A stretch of DNA of 64,000 bases from Sulfurimonas sp. (GTDB taxonomy: Bacteria > Campylobacterota > Campylobacteria > Campylobacterales > Sulfurimonadaceae): the NCBI RefSeq assembly GCF_023228785.1, contig NZ_JALOAN010000007.1, forward strand, positions 1 to 64,000, read 5' to 3'. Positions within the stretch are counted from its first letter, which is position 1; each line of letters begins with the position of its first letter. Positions 42,568 to 52,061 of this stretch are shown here, piece by piece. The notes beneath the pieces are model-generated. The model worked only from the letters and a program-made list of their open reading frames with translations, ran no database searches and was not told where the DNA came from. The translations under genes and the position numbers were made by a program.

Positions 42568-43729
42568 TATATACTCCTATGAGATAATTATTTGTGATAA
42601 TATTTTTGCTTAACGAAGTCTCAATTTCTATAAGAGACTCTTTTGTTTGTATCACTCTATTTTTAATATTTTGAAGTTCTAGTAAGTTAATACTTGCTAT
42701 TTTATAGCCATCTTCAAACATATCTAAAAGTTTTATTTGTGTTTTTAGAGTCTTCTCATTTTTAGATTTTAAAAGCAAGAGCAGATCTCTTTGTTTATTA
42801 AGCCTCTTTATCTCAATAGATAGCTTTGCCTCTTGGTTCTCTATTAGAAAATGAGTTTTGTCTGCTTCAAGCTTCGCTATTTGCATCTCTTGTTTTGAGT
42901 CGTTAAAAATAGCAAGTGGAATTGAAGCTCCAACTCTAAACACATCTTGATCTGGCTCATTCTCATACTCAGCACTTATATCTACCCACTTTACTTTGTG
43001 AGAACCTACTTGAGAAAGAGCTTTTGCTTCATTTTTATAGCTTAGGAGAAAATTTATCTCTGGGTTATTTGCAGGCGATGTTTCCTTAGCTAATTTAAAC
43101 TCATGAGTAAATTCTAGTTCTATCTCTTGTGAAATTCCAGCAAATTCTAAAAGAGTAAAGTACTTTTCTTGTATGTCAAGGTTTAGAGTTTGTGCTTTTA
43201 TCTCTACCATTTCAAAATCAACCTGAGATTGAAGCATCTCGCCCTTTGAAATAGTCCCTGCCATATTTCTTTGTACTGAGATCTCATAAATATGTTTTGC
43301 TATTTCTAACTCTTCTTTTGAAAGTTCATGCATTTTTCTTTGATCTGCATACTCTGTAAAAAGTAGTGAAAGATCACGAATAAACTCCGCATAAGAGAGA
43401 GCGTAACTCGAGGTTGCTTTCTTAATAGTTGCGTTTGAGAGAGCATCTGCATCACTACTAACTCCCCATAGTCTAATGGGCTGAGTAATGCTTACGCTGT
43501 ATCCATTTTCATCTTTTGAACCATCTGGTTTAAACCTAGAGTAAACTAGATCTAGTGTTGGATTTTCATATCTTGTATGGATCCGACCTTGCTCTTTTGC
43601 TTGAGAGATCTCTAAGTTTGAAGATCTCAAGTAAGGGCTACTCTTTAGTGCGTTGTCTAAAAAAGCATCAAAATTTTGTGCAAATAGCGATGCTGAGATT
43701 AGGACAACTGCTAATAATATTTTTATCAT
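42560..43729 (-). CDS. TolC-like outer-membrane efflux protein (CzcC/CusC type)
   Basis: The start is at ATG 43729 behind GAGGAT, giving a normal signal peptide (MIKILLAVVLISASLFAQ); the longer frame to 43750 adds a non-signal stretch. The 389-residue protein is largely helical with the duplicated outer-membrane-efflux pattern of TolC proteins, as in metal-efflux operons. It provides the outer-membrane exit duct for the RND pump. It is first of the three pump genes, preceded by a 263-base repeat-rich gap. Confidence 0.85.
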   Translation of the reverse strand: MIKILLAVVLISASLFAQNFDAFLDNALKSSPYLRSSNLEISQAKEQGRIHTRYENPTLDLVYSRFKPDGSKDENGYSVSITQPIRLWGVSSDADALSNATIKKATSSYALSYAEFIRDLSLLFTEYADQRKMHELSKEELEIAKHIYEISVQRNMAGTISKGEMLQSQVDFEMVEIKAQTLNLDIQEKYFTLLEFAGISQEIELEFTHEFKLAKETSPANNPEINFLLSYKNEAKALSQVGSHKVKWVDISAEYENEPDQDVFRVGASIPLAIFNDSKQEMQIAKLEADKTHFLIENQEAKLSIEIKRLNKQRDLLLLLKSKNEKTLKTQIKLLDMFEDGYKIASINLLELQNIKNRVIQTKESLIEIETSLSKNIITNNYLIGVYND

Positions 43730-43757
43730 TATGTATCCTCTTGTAATCAATAGTGTT

Positions 43758-43973
43758 GTGTGTCATCCTGAACTAATATGTCGTCATTCTGAACTACATC
43801 TCGTCATTCTGAACTTGATTCAGAATCTCATGAGACTCCGTGTCAAGCACGGAGTGACGGTTGTGTGTGTCATCCTGAACTAATATGTCGTCATGTTGAA
43901 CTAATATCTCGTCATTCTGAATATGTCGTCATTCTGAACTACATCTCGTCATTCTGAACTTGATTCAGAATCT
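43758..43973. repeat. Intergenic repeat cluster with 53-bp direct repeat
   Basis: The gap holds multiple GTCATCCTGAAC and GTCATTCTGAAC units. A 53-base block is repeated identically at 43776-43828 and 43921-43973. Each copy ends in TTCTGAA-CTTGA-TTCAGAA; between them is CTCCGTG-TCAAG-CACGGAG, a compensated variant of the palindrome in the sox repeats (base pairs changed on both arms). It is the same repeat family in another arrangement. No gene is seen here. Confidence 0.85.
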
Positions 43974-43992
43974 AGTTTTGTTTCGTAAAGGA

Positions 43993-44292
43993 TTATGCGA
44001 TTGGGGGTTTATAAAATTCTAGATGGGTTTTGAAGTTGTATATTTCTTTGTCAGTTTTGTTTGCGGTAACTTTGTAGTCAATGTTTTGTAACATAACCTT
44101 TTTAGAGAGTAAATATGACTGATGGTATTCAAAATGAATACTACATAGATCTCCATGAGGTTGTGGTGTGTCAAACTCGCTAATATACTCTACTACAGTG
44201 CAATGATCATCTTCTAATGCTACATAAACATACTCATGCAGTATAGAAAAACCAATAACAAAAAGTAATGATAGAGTAATTAATTTTTTCAT
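43993..44292 (-). CDS. Small secreted protein upstream of the efflux genes
   Basis: 99 residues with an N-terminal signal or anchor helix (MKKLITLSLLFVIGFSIL), then a short soluble part with two cysteines (DDHC and DLCSIHFEYH) and several His/Asp/Glu. The clustered C/H/D residues are compatible with metal binding, and the position before the efflux genes suggests a metal-related role. I do not recognise a family. Confidence 0.55.
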   Translation of the reverse strand: MKKLITLSLLFVIGFSILHEYVYVALEDDHCTVVEYISEFDTPQPHGDLCSIHFEYHQSYLLSKKVMLQNIDYKVTANKTDKEIYNFKTHLEFYKPPIA

Positions 44293-44335
44293 TCGCTGAG
44301 TATAACCGATAAAGGTAAAAAAGAGGTTATCAAGT

Positions 44336-45049
44336 TTATTTTGTAAAAAAGTAACAATATTCTAAATTGCCCTCTTTGCCAGTTAATTTTGATGGAGATT
44401 TTTTAACAAGTCTCCACTCTTTTAACTTTGTAGCATCTTCAAACTTGATCATCGCTCTCTCTATGGCTTTTGGATCTGTTACAACACCATGTTTATCTCT
44501 CTTTGCCTCACGCCCTACTTCAAACTGAGGTTTAAAAAGAAGTATAATTTTTGAATATGCGAGTCTGTCAATATCGTCTAATATATTTAACAAAGATATA
44601 AAAGAGACATCACTTACAACTATGTCAAAGTGCTTCTCGCTCTTAAATTCTCTAATGTCACAAGACTCATAAGAAGTGACTCGTGGATCTTCTTTTATAC
44701 TCTTGTGAAGTTGTTCGTATCCAACATCTACAGAGCTAACTTCTTTTACACCATTTTCAAGTAAAACCTCTGTAAAGCCACCAGTTGAAGATCCAATGTC
44801 TAAAGCTACAAAGTCTTCAAGATCAAGTTCAAGTTCAAGTTCATCTAAAAACGAAGCTAGTTTATGAGCTGAGCGAGAAACATAAGCTTTATGCTCTTTT
44901 ATTTCTACCTCATCGCTCTCTTTTAGTACAAATGAACTCTTCGTTATTACTTTAGAGTTTACACTCACAAAAGAGGCTTTTATAAGCTCTCCAGCCTTCG
45001 TTCTGCTCTTAGCCAATGCGTTAGCTACAAGGTAGTTATCTAGTCTCAT
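44336..45049 (-). CDS. tlyA: TlyA family rRNA methyltransferase
   Basis: 237 residues: an S4 RNA-binding domain (about 1-60, starting MRLDNYLV) and an FtsJ/RrmJ-type methyltransferase domain with SAM motif DIGSSTGGFTE (about 82-92). TlyA adds 2'-O-methyl groups to rRNA (16S and/or 23S), affecting capreomycin sensitivity and, in Campylobacter and Helicobacter, fitness. It overlaps ligA by 4 bases. Confidence 0.92.
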   Translation of the reverse strand: MRLDNYLVANALAKSRTKAGELIKASFVSVNSKVITKSSFVLKESDEVEIKEHKAYVSRSAHKLASFLDELELELDLEDFVALDIGSSTGGFTEVLLENGVKEVSSVDVGYEQLHKSIKEDPRVTSYESCDIREFKSEKHFDIVVSDVSFISLLNILDDIDRLAYSKIILLFKPQFEVGREAKRDKHGVVTDPKAIERAMIKFEDATKLKEWRLVKKSPSKLTGKEGNLEYCYFFTK

Positions 45050-46998
45050 ATAAGCTTAGATCTCATCTCATCTTCATCTAAACAAACAACTCCAAGATCC
45101 ATAGCCTTATCATACTTACTTCCAGCATCTTCGCCATAGATCAAAAAGTCTGTTTTTTTAGAAACTGAACCTGAAACTTTTGCTCCAAGAGACTCTAGTA
45201 ACTCTTTTATAACTCCGCGTGACTCGCTCATACTTCCAGTTAAAACAACAGTTTTTGCTTTAAATGGGTTTTCCTGTGCTTCTTCTCTTTTTACAGGTTC
45301 AAGCGGTTTTATAAGATCTTGCAAAATGGCTATTGTCTCACGGTTTACTCTCACAAACTCCAAAAGAGACTCAGCCATCTCTTCACCAATACCATCACAT
45401 AAAATTATCTCATCTTTAGTAGCATCTACAAAAGCAGATCCAAAAGCTTCGCTCAAAGTCTTTGAAGCTACTTCTCCAATATGCTCAATCCCCAAAGAGT
45501 TTATAAATCTAAAATAGTCACAACCTTTAGCATTTTCTATAGATCTCAAAAGATTTTGTGCCTTTTTCTCTTTAAAACCCTCAAGAGTTAGAAGTTTTTC
45601 TTGAGTAAGATCAAAAAGATCCACTACGCTTTTTACGAGTCCTGAGTTAAAAAGAGCCTCAACTATTTTCACTCCTAAACCATCAATATTTAGACATGCT
45701 TTTGATGCAAAGTAGAGAATGGAGTTTACAACTCTAGCTGAGCACGCTAAGTTTTGACACTTAAGTAAAACTCCCTCATCTAAAAGTTCGCTCTCACAAA
45801 TTGGACACTCCGTTGGTCTTATATATGCAACTTCACTTCCATCTCTCTCATGAGTTAAAACCTTAATGATCTTTGGAATAACATCACCACTTCTAAGAAT
45901 GATTACCTTATCGTTTATGCGAATATCTTTTCTTTGTATCTCATCAAAGTTATGTAGAGTTGCTCTCTCAACTACAACTCCATCGATGTCGGTTGGCTCT
46001 ACTTGTGCCACGGGAGTAACCACTCCACTTCTACCAACTTGAAGCACAATCTCTCTTACGGTTGTGATCTTCTCAACGGCAGGAAACTTATAAGCAACAC
46101 TAAAACGAGGAGTTTTAACTGTATAGCCCATATCTATCTGCGATGCTATCTCATTTACTTTTACAACCATTCCATCGAGCATCATGCTATAAGAGTCTCT
46201 TTTTTCTAACATCTCTTTATATATGGACTCTATCTCATCAAAACCCTCACAAGTTTTTCTAAGAGGTGGTTTTCTAAAGCCAAGCTCATAGATGTACTCC
46301 ATAACTTCACTCAAAAGTTTAAACTCTAAAGAATTTTCTCCTACTCCATAGGGTAAAAAAACCAAGTTTCTTGAAGCGGTAATGCTCGCATCAAGTTGTC
46401 TTAAACTCCCAGCCGCTGCATTTCTAGGATTTGCAAAGAGAGCTTCACCATTTTTAAGTCTAAGCTCGTTTATAGCTTCAAACTCATCTTTAAAGATAAC
46501 AACCTCACCACGGATCTCTATACGCTCTTTATGTTTTATTGTAAGTGGAACAGATCTGATAGTCTTTACATTTTGAGTAATTAACTCTCCAATCTCTCCA
46601 TCTCCACGAGTTATGCCTTTAGTTAAAACTCCATCTTCATAGATGAGATTTAGTGAGGCACCATCGAACTTTGGTTCACAATAAAAAGAGATCTTGCTAT
46701 CGAGTTTGTAGGTTTTAGTAAGCCATTTTTGAAGTCCATCTGAGTCAAAAACATCTTCAAGTGACCACATACGAGAGAGATGAGAAGCTTTTACAAACCC
46801 ACTAGATATAGCGTCTCCAACTCTTTGAGTTGGAGAGTTTGCTAATACCTCTTTGCTATTTGTGAGTTCATATGCTAAGACATCATGGTAAAGTTTATCA
46901 TAGACTTCATCCGTTGTAAGAGCATCGTCTAAAACATAGTAGTGGTGTGAGTAGAGATTTAAGAGATCTACTGCTTTTTTATAGTCTTGATAATTCAT
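45046..46998 (-). CDS. ligA: NAD-dependent DNA ligase LigA
   Basis: 650 residues with full LigA order: adenylation domain (active-site Lys in CEPKFDGAS, near 110), OB fold, zinc finger with CPIC and CQNLAC (near 400-420), helix-hairpin-helix repeats (about 440-550) and C-terminal BRCT domain (about 570-650). It seals nicks using NAD+. It is in the middle of a leftward run: EAL protein, unknown coiled-coil protein, ligA, tlyA. Confidence 0.97.
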   Translation of the reverse strand: MNYQDYKKAVDLLNLYSHHYYVLDDALTTDEVYDKLYHDVLAYELTNSKEVLANSPTQRVGDAISSGFVKASHLSRMWSLEDVFDSDGLQKWLTKTYKLDSKISFYCEPKFDGASLNLIYEDGVLTKGITRGDGEIGELITQNVKTIRSVPLTIKHKERIEIRGEVVIFKDEFEAINELRLKNGEALFANPRNAAAGSLRQLDASITASRNLVFLPYGVGENSLEFKLLSEVMEYIYELGFRKPPLRKTCEGFDEIESIYKEMLEKRDSYSMMLDGMVVKVNEIASQIDMGYTVKTPRFSVAYKFPAVEKITTVREIVLQVGRSGVVTPVAQVEPTDIDGVVVERATLHNFDEIQRKDIRINDKVIILRSGDVIPKIIKVLTHERDGSEVAYIRPTECPICESELLDEGVLLKCQNLACSARVVNSILYFASKACLNIDGLGVKIVEALFNSGLVKSVVDLFDLTQEKLLTLEGFKEKKAQNLLRSIENAKGCDYFRFINSLGIEHIGEVASKTLSEAFGSAFVDATKDEIILCDGIGEEMAESLLEFVRVNRETIAILQDLIKPLEPVKREEAQENPFKAKTVVLTGSMSESRGVIKELLESLGAKVSGSVSKKTDFLIYGEDAGSKYDKAMDLGVVCLDEDEMRSKLI

Positions 46999-47023
46999 AG
47001 CAAAATCCTATCTCAAAAAATAT

Positions 47024-48241
47024 TTATATTCGCTGTTTTTTTGATATAAGTGCTTTTACAAGTGACTTTTTTATAGATAGAAATGATGCAGTATTTTGTT
47101 TTAAAATCTTTTCTTGAGCTTTGATGTCTCTTAAAATACTGTCCATCTCTCGCTCTAGTTTTAAGTACTTATCTAGCACTCCTCTTTTTATCTCTTTAGA
47201 TAAGATATTTTCTATTGTCTTTTTTATATCTTTTATCTCTTGCTTTTTTTCTTCTATATCAATTCTTAATTGTTCTTTTTCTTTTGGATCTTTGATGCCA
47301 TATATATCATCCAACATATCTTGAAGCACTCTAGCTTCAACTCTTAAAAGATCTGTCAATTTTTGTCTATCTTCTCTACACTCTTTGTTGTACTCTACTG
47401 GCGAGATTCCATCTACAAAAAACTCTACTATCTTTTTATCTAACTCCCTTGCATACTCTTTTATCTCTTGTATAGATACTTTTGTTCTGATATATACCTT
47501 GGCAACTGAGAGCATTGAGACTACATTCCACTTCATCCCCTCTTCAGTTAGTAACAATGGAACTTTATATTTATAACCATCAACTATAATAATATTTAGT
47601 GAGTAGTACTTTAAAAACTCAACCATAAAGTCATTTGATCTAGAGATCTCATTTAACATAAACTCAGCTACACCTTCAAAAACTTCGTTGAAATGTATCC
47701 TAAATATATATCCGCTAAAACCTTTTAAAAAGTCTTCACAATGATCAAATTCATTAACCAACTCTTGCATAATGATAGCTTGAACATATGCAAAAACAAA
47801 CTTTTCATATCTATCATTATCTATCTTTTCTTCTAAAAAATATTTCTCTGTAAATGCTTTAACTATTTTGTTAAAAAACTTCTTACTCTCTGCTCTTGAG
47901 AAATACTCTTTGTAAAAATCTTTTAACTCACTCTCTTCTATACCATTGAATCTACCAGCTACAGTATTGGCATCTTTTTCAGTGATCTTTTTCTTTTTTT
48001 CAACATCAAAAATTTTTATAAATATCTGTTCTTGTTTGATTACAACTATATCACTCTGCTTTAGATCTAGTGCTTTTTTGATCGAAAACCTTAGTGCCTC
48101 TTTTGCTTCTTGCGTATCATCTATTATCTTATAGATACCATCTCTTAGCTTTTTTTTCAAAATAATGATTTGGTTATTTTTATACTCTACAAGACTTTTA
48201 TTATCTTGTATTATTTCTATTATCTCTTCTTGTAACTTCAT
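47024..48241 (-). CDS. Conserved-looking hypothetical protein with C-terminal coiled coil
   Basis: 405 residues, no signal peptide or transmembrane helix. The middle (about 90-260) is mixed helical/beta with aromatic segments; about 290-385 is a strong coiled coil (long Lys/Glu heptads). No catalytic or nucleotide-binding motif could be found. The start overlaps the stop of the EAL-domain gene by 4 bases (ATGA), and ligA follows 25 bases later, so it is part of that operon. It may act with the c-di-GMP enzyme, which is only inference. Confidence 0.7.
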   Translation of the reverse strand: MKLQEEIIEIIQDNKSLVEYKNNQIIILKKKLRDGIYKIIDDTQEAKEALRFSIKKALDLKQSDIVVIKQEQIFIKIFDVEKKKKITEKDANTVAGRFNGIEESELKDFYKEYFSRAESKKFFNKIVKAFTEKYFLEEKIDNDRYEKFVFAYVQAIIMQELVNEFDHCEDFLKGFSGYIFRIHFNEVFEGVAEFMLNEISRSNDFMVEFLKYYSLNIIIVDGYKYKVPLLLTEEGMKWNVVSMLSVAKVYIRTKVSIQEIKEYARELDKKIVEFFVDGISPVEYNKECREDRQKLTDLLRVEARVLQDMLDDIYGIKDPKEKEQLRIDIEEKKQEIKDIKKTIENILSKEIKRGVLDKYLKLEREMDSILRDIKAQEKILKQNTASFLSIKKSLVKALISKKQRI

Positions 48242-50418
48242 ATAATCTCTATCTCTTTGTAATTATTTATAAAATCTTTAGGACGACCAAAATAGTAGCC
48301 TTGAAACTCATCAACTCCATACTCTTTAAGCAACTCATAGATCTCTTTGCTCTCTACAAATTCTGCTACTGTTTTTGTTTTAAGATCTTTTGCAAAACGA
48401 ATAATACTCTTTACTAAAATCTGTGACTCTTGATCTTCTAAGATATTTTTAATCAGTGAACCATCGATCTTTAAGTAGTCTGGTCTGATCTTTAAGATAT
48501 GAGCATAGTTTGCATAGCCACTTCCAAAGTCATCAATTGCTATCAAAACTCCTTGTCTTCTAAACTCTTTTATAGCCCTATGAAGTCTATCAAAATCCTC
48601 TATACCTTCTTGTTCAGTAATTTCTAAAACAATTTTTTGTGGTGAGTTAAAAGTAGTTATCAACTCTACTAACTTATCCATTAAAGAGTAATTAAAAAAA
48701 TCATTTGGTAAGAGGTTTATAGAAATTTTTTCAGGTCTTGTTGCAAAAACTTCCAAGGCTTGAGAAAGCACTTCATGTGCTACATCTATATATAAACCAC
48801 TCTTAATTGCAACGGCTAAGAAGTCATCTGGAAATATAATATTTTTCTTGCCATTTTCAAAGTTTATGATGCGCACAAGAGCTTCATACTTAATTATGAC
48901 TCCATCTCTATCTGTAATTGGCTGAAAAAATGGAATAACATTTTTGTTATCTAATGCATGTCTGATGATTTTTTTCATCCCTAAAATATGTTGTGAGCTT
49001 TTTTTACTATCTACATTTTGCGAATAGGCAAGATATGGAAGTGCTTTTTCTTTAGCCTTTTTTATAGCCATTTGAGCTTGTTCTAGTGAGAGTTCATGGT
49101 CAAATGAGACGCCTGAGTAGATCTCAACTCTTAGCGTCTCTTCAATAATAGGAACATAGATAGATAGATTATTTATTTTATGATGAAGCTTATCTAGTAT
49201 CTCCGTATAAATATCTACTTGAATATTTTTCTCCTCTCTAAGAAGTACATACTCATCCGCAGATATTCTATAAGAGTTAAAGCCATTAGCTTTTGCAAAC
49301 TTCTCATGTTCACGGGCTACTTGAATCAGAACTTCATTTCCAACATCTATACCGTAGATCTCATTTAAAAGGCTAAACTCTTTAATGTTACTCAAAATCA
49401 AAACGTATGCCTCTCCTGAGTAGAGTTTAATGTTTAGGGCTTGTCTGTTTTTTAAACCAGTAAGATGATCTATAAATACTTTTTTTTTAAAATAATCAAG
49501 CATCATATTGAAACTTTTATGTAGAACTATAACAAGCAGTATCGCCACCAATATGCCCATAAAAAGAAGCTTATACATAAAGTCTCTGTTTTGATTGACA
49601 ATCTCTGAACTATCAAGACCAACGATAAGATAACCCAAAGTTTGGCTTAAATGGTTTTGTAAAGGAATGTTCATATTTACTTTAAAATTAGGCATAGATT
49701 CTTTATCAGTAAAGTAGTTTTTTAGGGTTTGACTTCCTCTAATTAAATTGTAATTTTCATCTATGAAAACTTTATCATCTTCAATAATAAGATCTGATAT
49801 ACTTTTTTTAATAGCCATGCCTACTTCTATATCAAATATAATGCCTAAATCTTTGATAAAGTATCTTGGAGAAACTCCTAGCTCTACATTTCCAACATAT
49901 TGTTTTTTGTAAAATATAGCTTGTGTAGTTCTATAAGTCATCTCAAACTTACCAACTTCAAACCCACTAAAAGATCTCTGCATATTGTTAGTATCAACTA
50001 TAAGTGTTCTTTTTTTGTTAAGTTCATCGCCTCTAAACTCTCTCTTGTGTGCACGATAAATTGTCATGCCATCAGCAGAACGGAATGTAAGTATCTCTAT
50101 ATCTTTGTTAGCTATTTTTAATCGTTCATAGTATGGTGAAACTATTGCATCTAACTCTTGATAGTCTTCATTAGCGACTGCTTTAGCTAAACCTTCTGAG
50201 CTAATTATTTCATCAAGCTTAAGAGAGAGTGCCAAACTATTTTCAGTCAGTTTTGCTTTAAAGAGTTTTTGAGTTGAGTTAGTAATCTTCTCAAGCTCTT
50301 CATTTATAGAGTTTGTAAATTGATAGTTTAAAAAGGCATAACCCACTATCCACGATACTAAAAGTACGCTGATGGATAGTAAGAGTGTCTTTTGTTTCGT
50401 CTTTTGTGGTGTATTCAA
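48238..50418 (-). CDS. Membrane c-di-GMP phosphodiesterase with degenerate GGDEF domain
   Basis: 726 residues: transmembrane helix (about 13-32), periplasmic sensor (about 35-280), second helix (about 283-303), a GGDEF-fold domain (about 315-465) and an EAL domain (about 475-715). The GGDEF signature reads SADEY, lacking the glycines required for cyclase activity. The EAL motifs are intact (YEALVRI, IAIDDFGSGYANY, YLKIDGSLI), so the likely activity is c-di-GMP hydrolysis. It is translationally coupled to the unknown gene at 47024. Confidence 0.9.
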   Translation of the reverse strand: MNTPQKTKQKTLLLSISVLLVSWIVGYAFLNYQFTNSINEELEKITNSTQKLFKAKLTENSLALSLKLDEIISSEGLAKAVANEDYQELDAIVSPYYERLKIANKDIEILTFRSADGMTIYRAHKREFRGDELNKKRTLIVDTNNMQRSFSGFEVGKFEMTYRTTQAIFYKKQYVGNVELGVSPRYFIKDLGIIFDIEVGMAIKKSISDLIIEDDKVFIDENYNLIRGSQTLKNYFTDKESMPNFKVNMNIPLQNHLSQTLGYLIVGLDSSEIVNQNRDFMYKLLFMGILVAILLVIVLHKSFNMMLDYFKKKVFIDHLTGLKNRQALNIKLYSGEAYVLILSNIKEFSLLNEIYGIDVGNEVLIQVAREHEKFAKANGFNSYRISADEYVLLREEKNIQVDIYTEILDKLHHKINNLSIYVPIIEETLRVEIYSGVSFDHELSLEQAQMAIKKAKEKALPYLAYSQNVDSKKSSQHILGMKKIIRHALDNKNVIPFFQPITDRDGVIIKYEALVRIINFENGKKNIIFPDDFLAVAIKSGLYIDVAHEVLSQALEVFATRPEKISINLLPNDFFNYSLMDKLVELITTFNSPQKIVLEITEQEGIEDFDRLHRAIKEFRRQGVLIAIDDFGSGYANYAHILKIRPDYLKIDGSLIKNILEDQESQILVKSIIRFAKDLKTKTVAEFVESKEIYELLKEYGVDEFQGYYFGRPKDFINNYKEIEII

Positions 50419-50472
50419 TATGACTCTTTGTTATCGTTTTTCATTTTTGGGACACATTGTAACATTTTTCAT

Positions 50473-51801
50473 CTAAACTTTTGTATCTAACCACTCTCTT
50501 TTTTGATAAATATACCAATATATAATTCCTTTTAAAAGAGTTTCAATATTCATAATAACAAATATAGCCACCAAAGAAAATCCCATTTTATATGCTATAT
50601 ATGATGGCAAAACCCTAAAAAGCCATAAGGACCAAAAGTTAATCTTCAGAGTTGTTTTTGTAGCCCCTGCACCTCTTAGCGCTGCAGAGTAAACAAACAT
50701 TATGGCAAGTGGGATCTGAGCTAAACCTACAAGTATAAGATACTGCGATGCAACTACAATTGTAAGCTCATCTTGTGTAAAAAATGAGACTAGAAACTCT
50801 GGAAAAAGTATCATAAACACACCAACACTTCCCATAAAAACATAGGCTACGCGTCCACTAATTATTCCCATATTATAGGCTCTTATTTTGTCATTTGCGC
50901 CAATATTTTGACCAACTAGAGCCATGGCTGCTATAGAAAAACCAAACCCTGGCATAAAAGCGATACCTTCTATTCGAAGCCCTACTTGATAACCAGCTAG
51001 TCCTGCTGTTCCATAGGCTGCGATGATAGAGACAAAAACTAAAAAAGACATACTCGAGATCCCACGATCTAGCGCTGCACTCCAACCAACTTTTAATGCT
51101 CTTATAATGTCATTCATTTTGATAATTGGTATAAAATTTAGCTTAGAACTAGATCTCTTTAGAAGAAAATAGTAGGCTACTATACTTAAAAAATAAGATA
51201 TCAAAGTAGCAACGGCAGCTCCCTCAATTCCATAAGCATCAAAGCCAAAATGACCAAAAATAAGTACATAGTTAAAAAAAGCATTGACACCGGCAGAGAA
51301 AAGTTTTATATATAGCGAGCTTGAAGTGTCTCCTGCTGCTGAGAGTGCATTGTAAAGAAGATTGTCCAAAAATATAAGAACGATTCCAAGTGAGAGGATC
51401 TCAAAATATCTTGAACCCTCTAAGATAACATCTTGCGATGCTCCCATAAGTTCATAAATATAAGAACTTCCATAGTATCCGCCAATAGTTACAAATATAG
51501 ATAAAAATATAGCAAAAAGCCCAAGCCCATAAAGCAGTGCAGAAGCTCTTTTTTTTCTGCCCTGACCAATATAACGAGCAATTACAGCATTTCCACCAAC
51601 CACATAGAGAGTCATCAAAACATTTATAACCATCATAAACTGCATACTAAGACCCACTGCCGCAAGTGCTGAGACACTAATCATCCCAACCATAAGCATA
51701 TCTATAAGGATTTGTAAAATATCTACAAGATGTTTTAAAGCTGCTGGGATGGCTAGGCGAAAGACTCTTTTTGTATCATTTGAGATTAGTTTTGAAAAAA
51801 T
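50473..51801 (-). CDS. MATE family multidrug/organic cation exporter, apparent ATT start
   Basis: The first ATG in frame (51699) would remove the conserved first helix of MATE proteins. Upstream the frame stays open and encodes RLAIPAALKHLVDILQILID, a normal MATE N-terminus. It contains no ATG, GTG or TTG, but ATT at 51801 follows AAGAGGT at a spacing of 6 bases and gives 442 residues, the usual MATE size. I therefore annotate from ATT. Twelve helices in two bundles are expected. It exports drugs or cations by Na+ or H+ antiport. It overlaps the 3' end of the preceding gene by 16 bases. Confidence 0.82.
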   Translation of the reverse strand: MFSKLISNDTKRVFRLAIPAALKHLVDILQILIDMLMVGMISVSALAAVGLSMQFMMVINVLMTLYVVGGNAVIARYIGQGRKKRASALLYGLGLFAIFLSIFVTIGGYYGSSYIYELMGASQDVILEGSRYFEILSLGIVLIFLDNLLYNALSAAGDTSSSLYIKLFSAGVNAFFNYVLIFGHFGFDAYGIEGAAVATLISYFLSIVAYYFLLKRSSSKLNFIPIIKMNDIIRALKVGWSAALDRGISSMSFLVFVSIIAAYGTAGLAGYQVGLRIEGIAFMPGFGFSIAAMALVGQNIGANDKIRAYNMGIISGRVAYVFMGSVGVFMILFPEFLVSFFTQDELTIVVASQYLILVGLAQIPLAIMFVYSAALRGAGATKTTLKINFWSLWLFRVLPSYIAYKMGFSLVAIFVIMNIETLLKGIIYWYIYQKREWLDTKV

Positions 51802-52061
51802 TGTGCTACCTCTTGCATGGTTTTGATCAGCTCATCTTTTGTTTTAAAATGAAGAATTTTTTTATTCTTTTTTTCTTCATTTGCAAGCGTAAAATCAAAG
51901 ACCAATATATACTCTTTTAGGTTAACTTTCTCCCCATTCATCTCTATCCATTCTAAACTCATCTCCGCCTCATCGCCTTGCATCTCTACAACTGCGGCTG
52001 GATAGAGTCTAGTTAACTTTGATAAATCAATATCTCCAATCTTAGAGTTATAAATCATCAC
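51786..52061 (-). CDS. Small hypothetical protein between MFS and MATE genes
   Basis: 91 residues, cytoplasmic, with beta-rich N-terminal part (MMIYNSKIGDIDLSKLTRLYPAAVVE) and a C-terminal helix. No recognised motif. The ATG lies 14 bases inside the MFS gene and the end overlaps the MATE start region, so the three genes are tightly coupled. The segment around 30-70 looks like a small antiparallel sheet. Function unknown. Confidence 0.6.
   Translation of the reverse strand: MMIYNSKIGDIDLSKLTRLYPAAVVEMQGDEAEMSLEWIEMNGEKVNLKEYILVFDFTLANEEKKNKKILHFKTKDELIKTMQEVAQFFQN

Noticed and set aside
43758..43973. CRISPR-like array
   Set aside because: Units are palindromic, irregularly spaced and the sequences between them are themselves repeats; there are no unique spacers and no cas genes.
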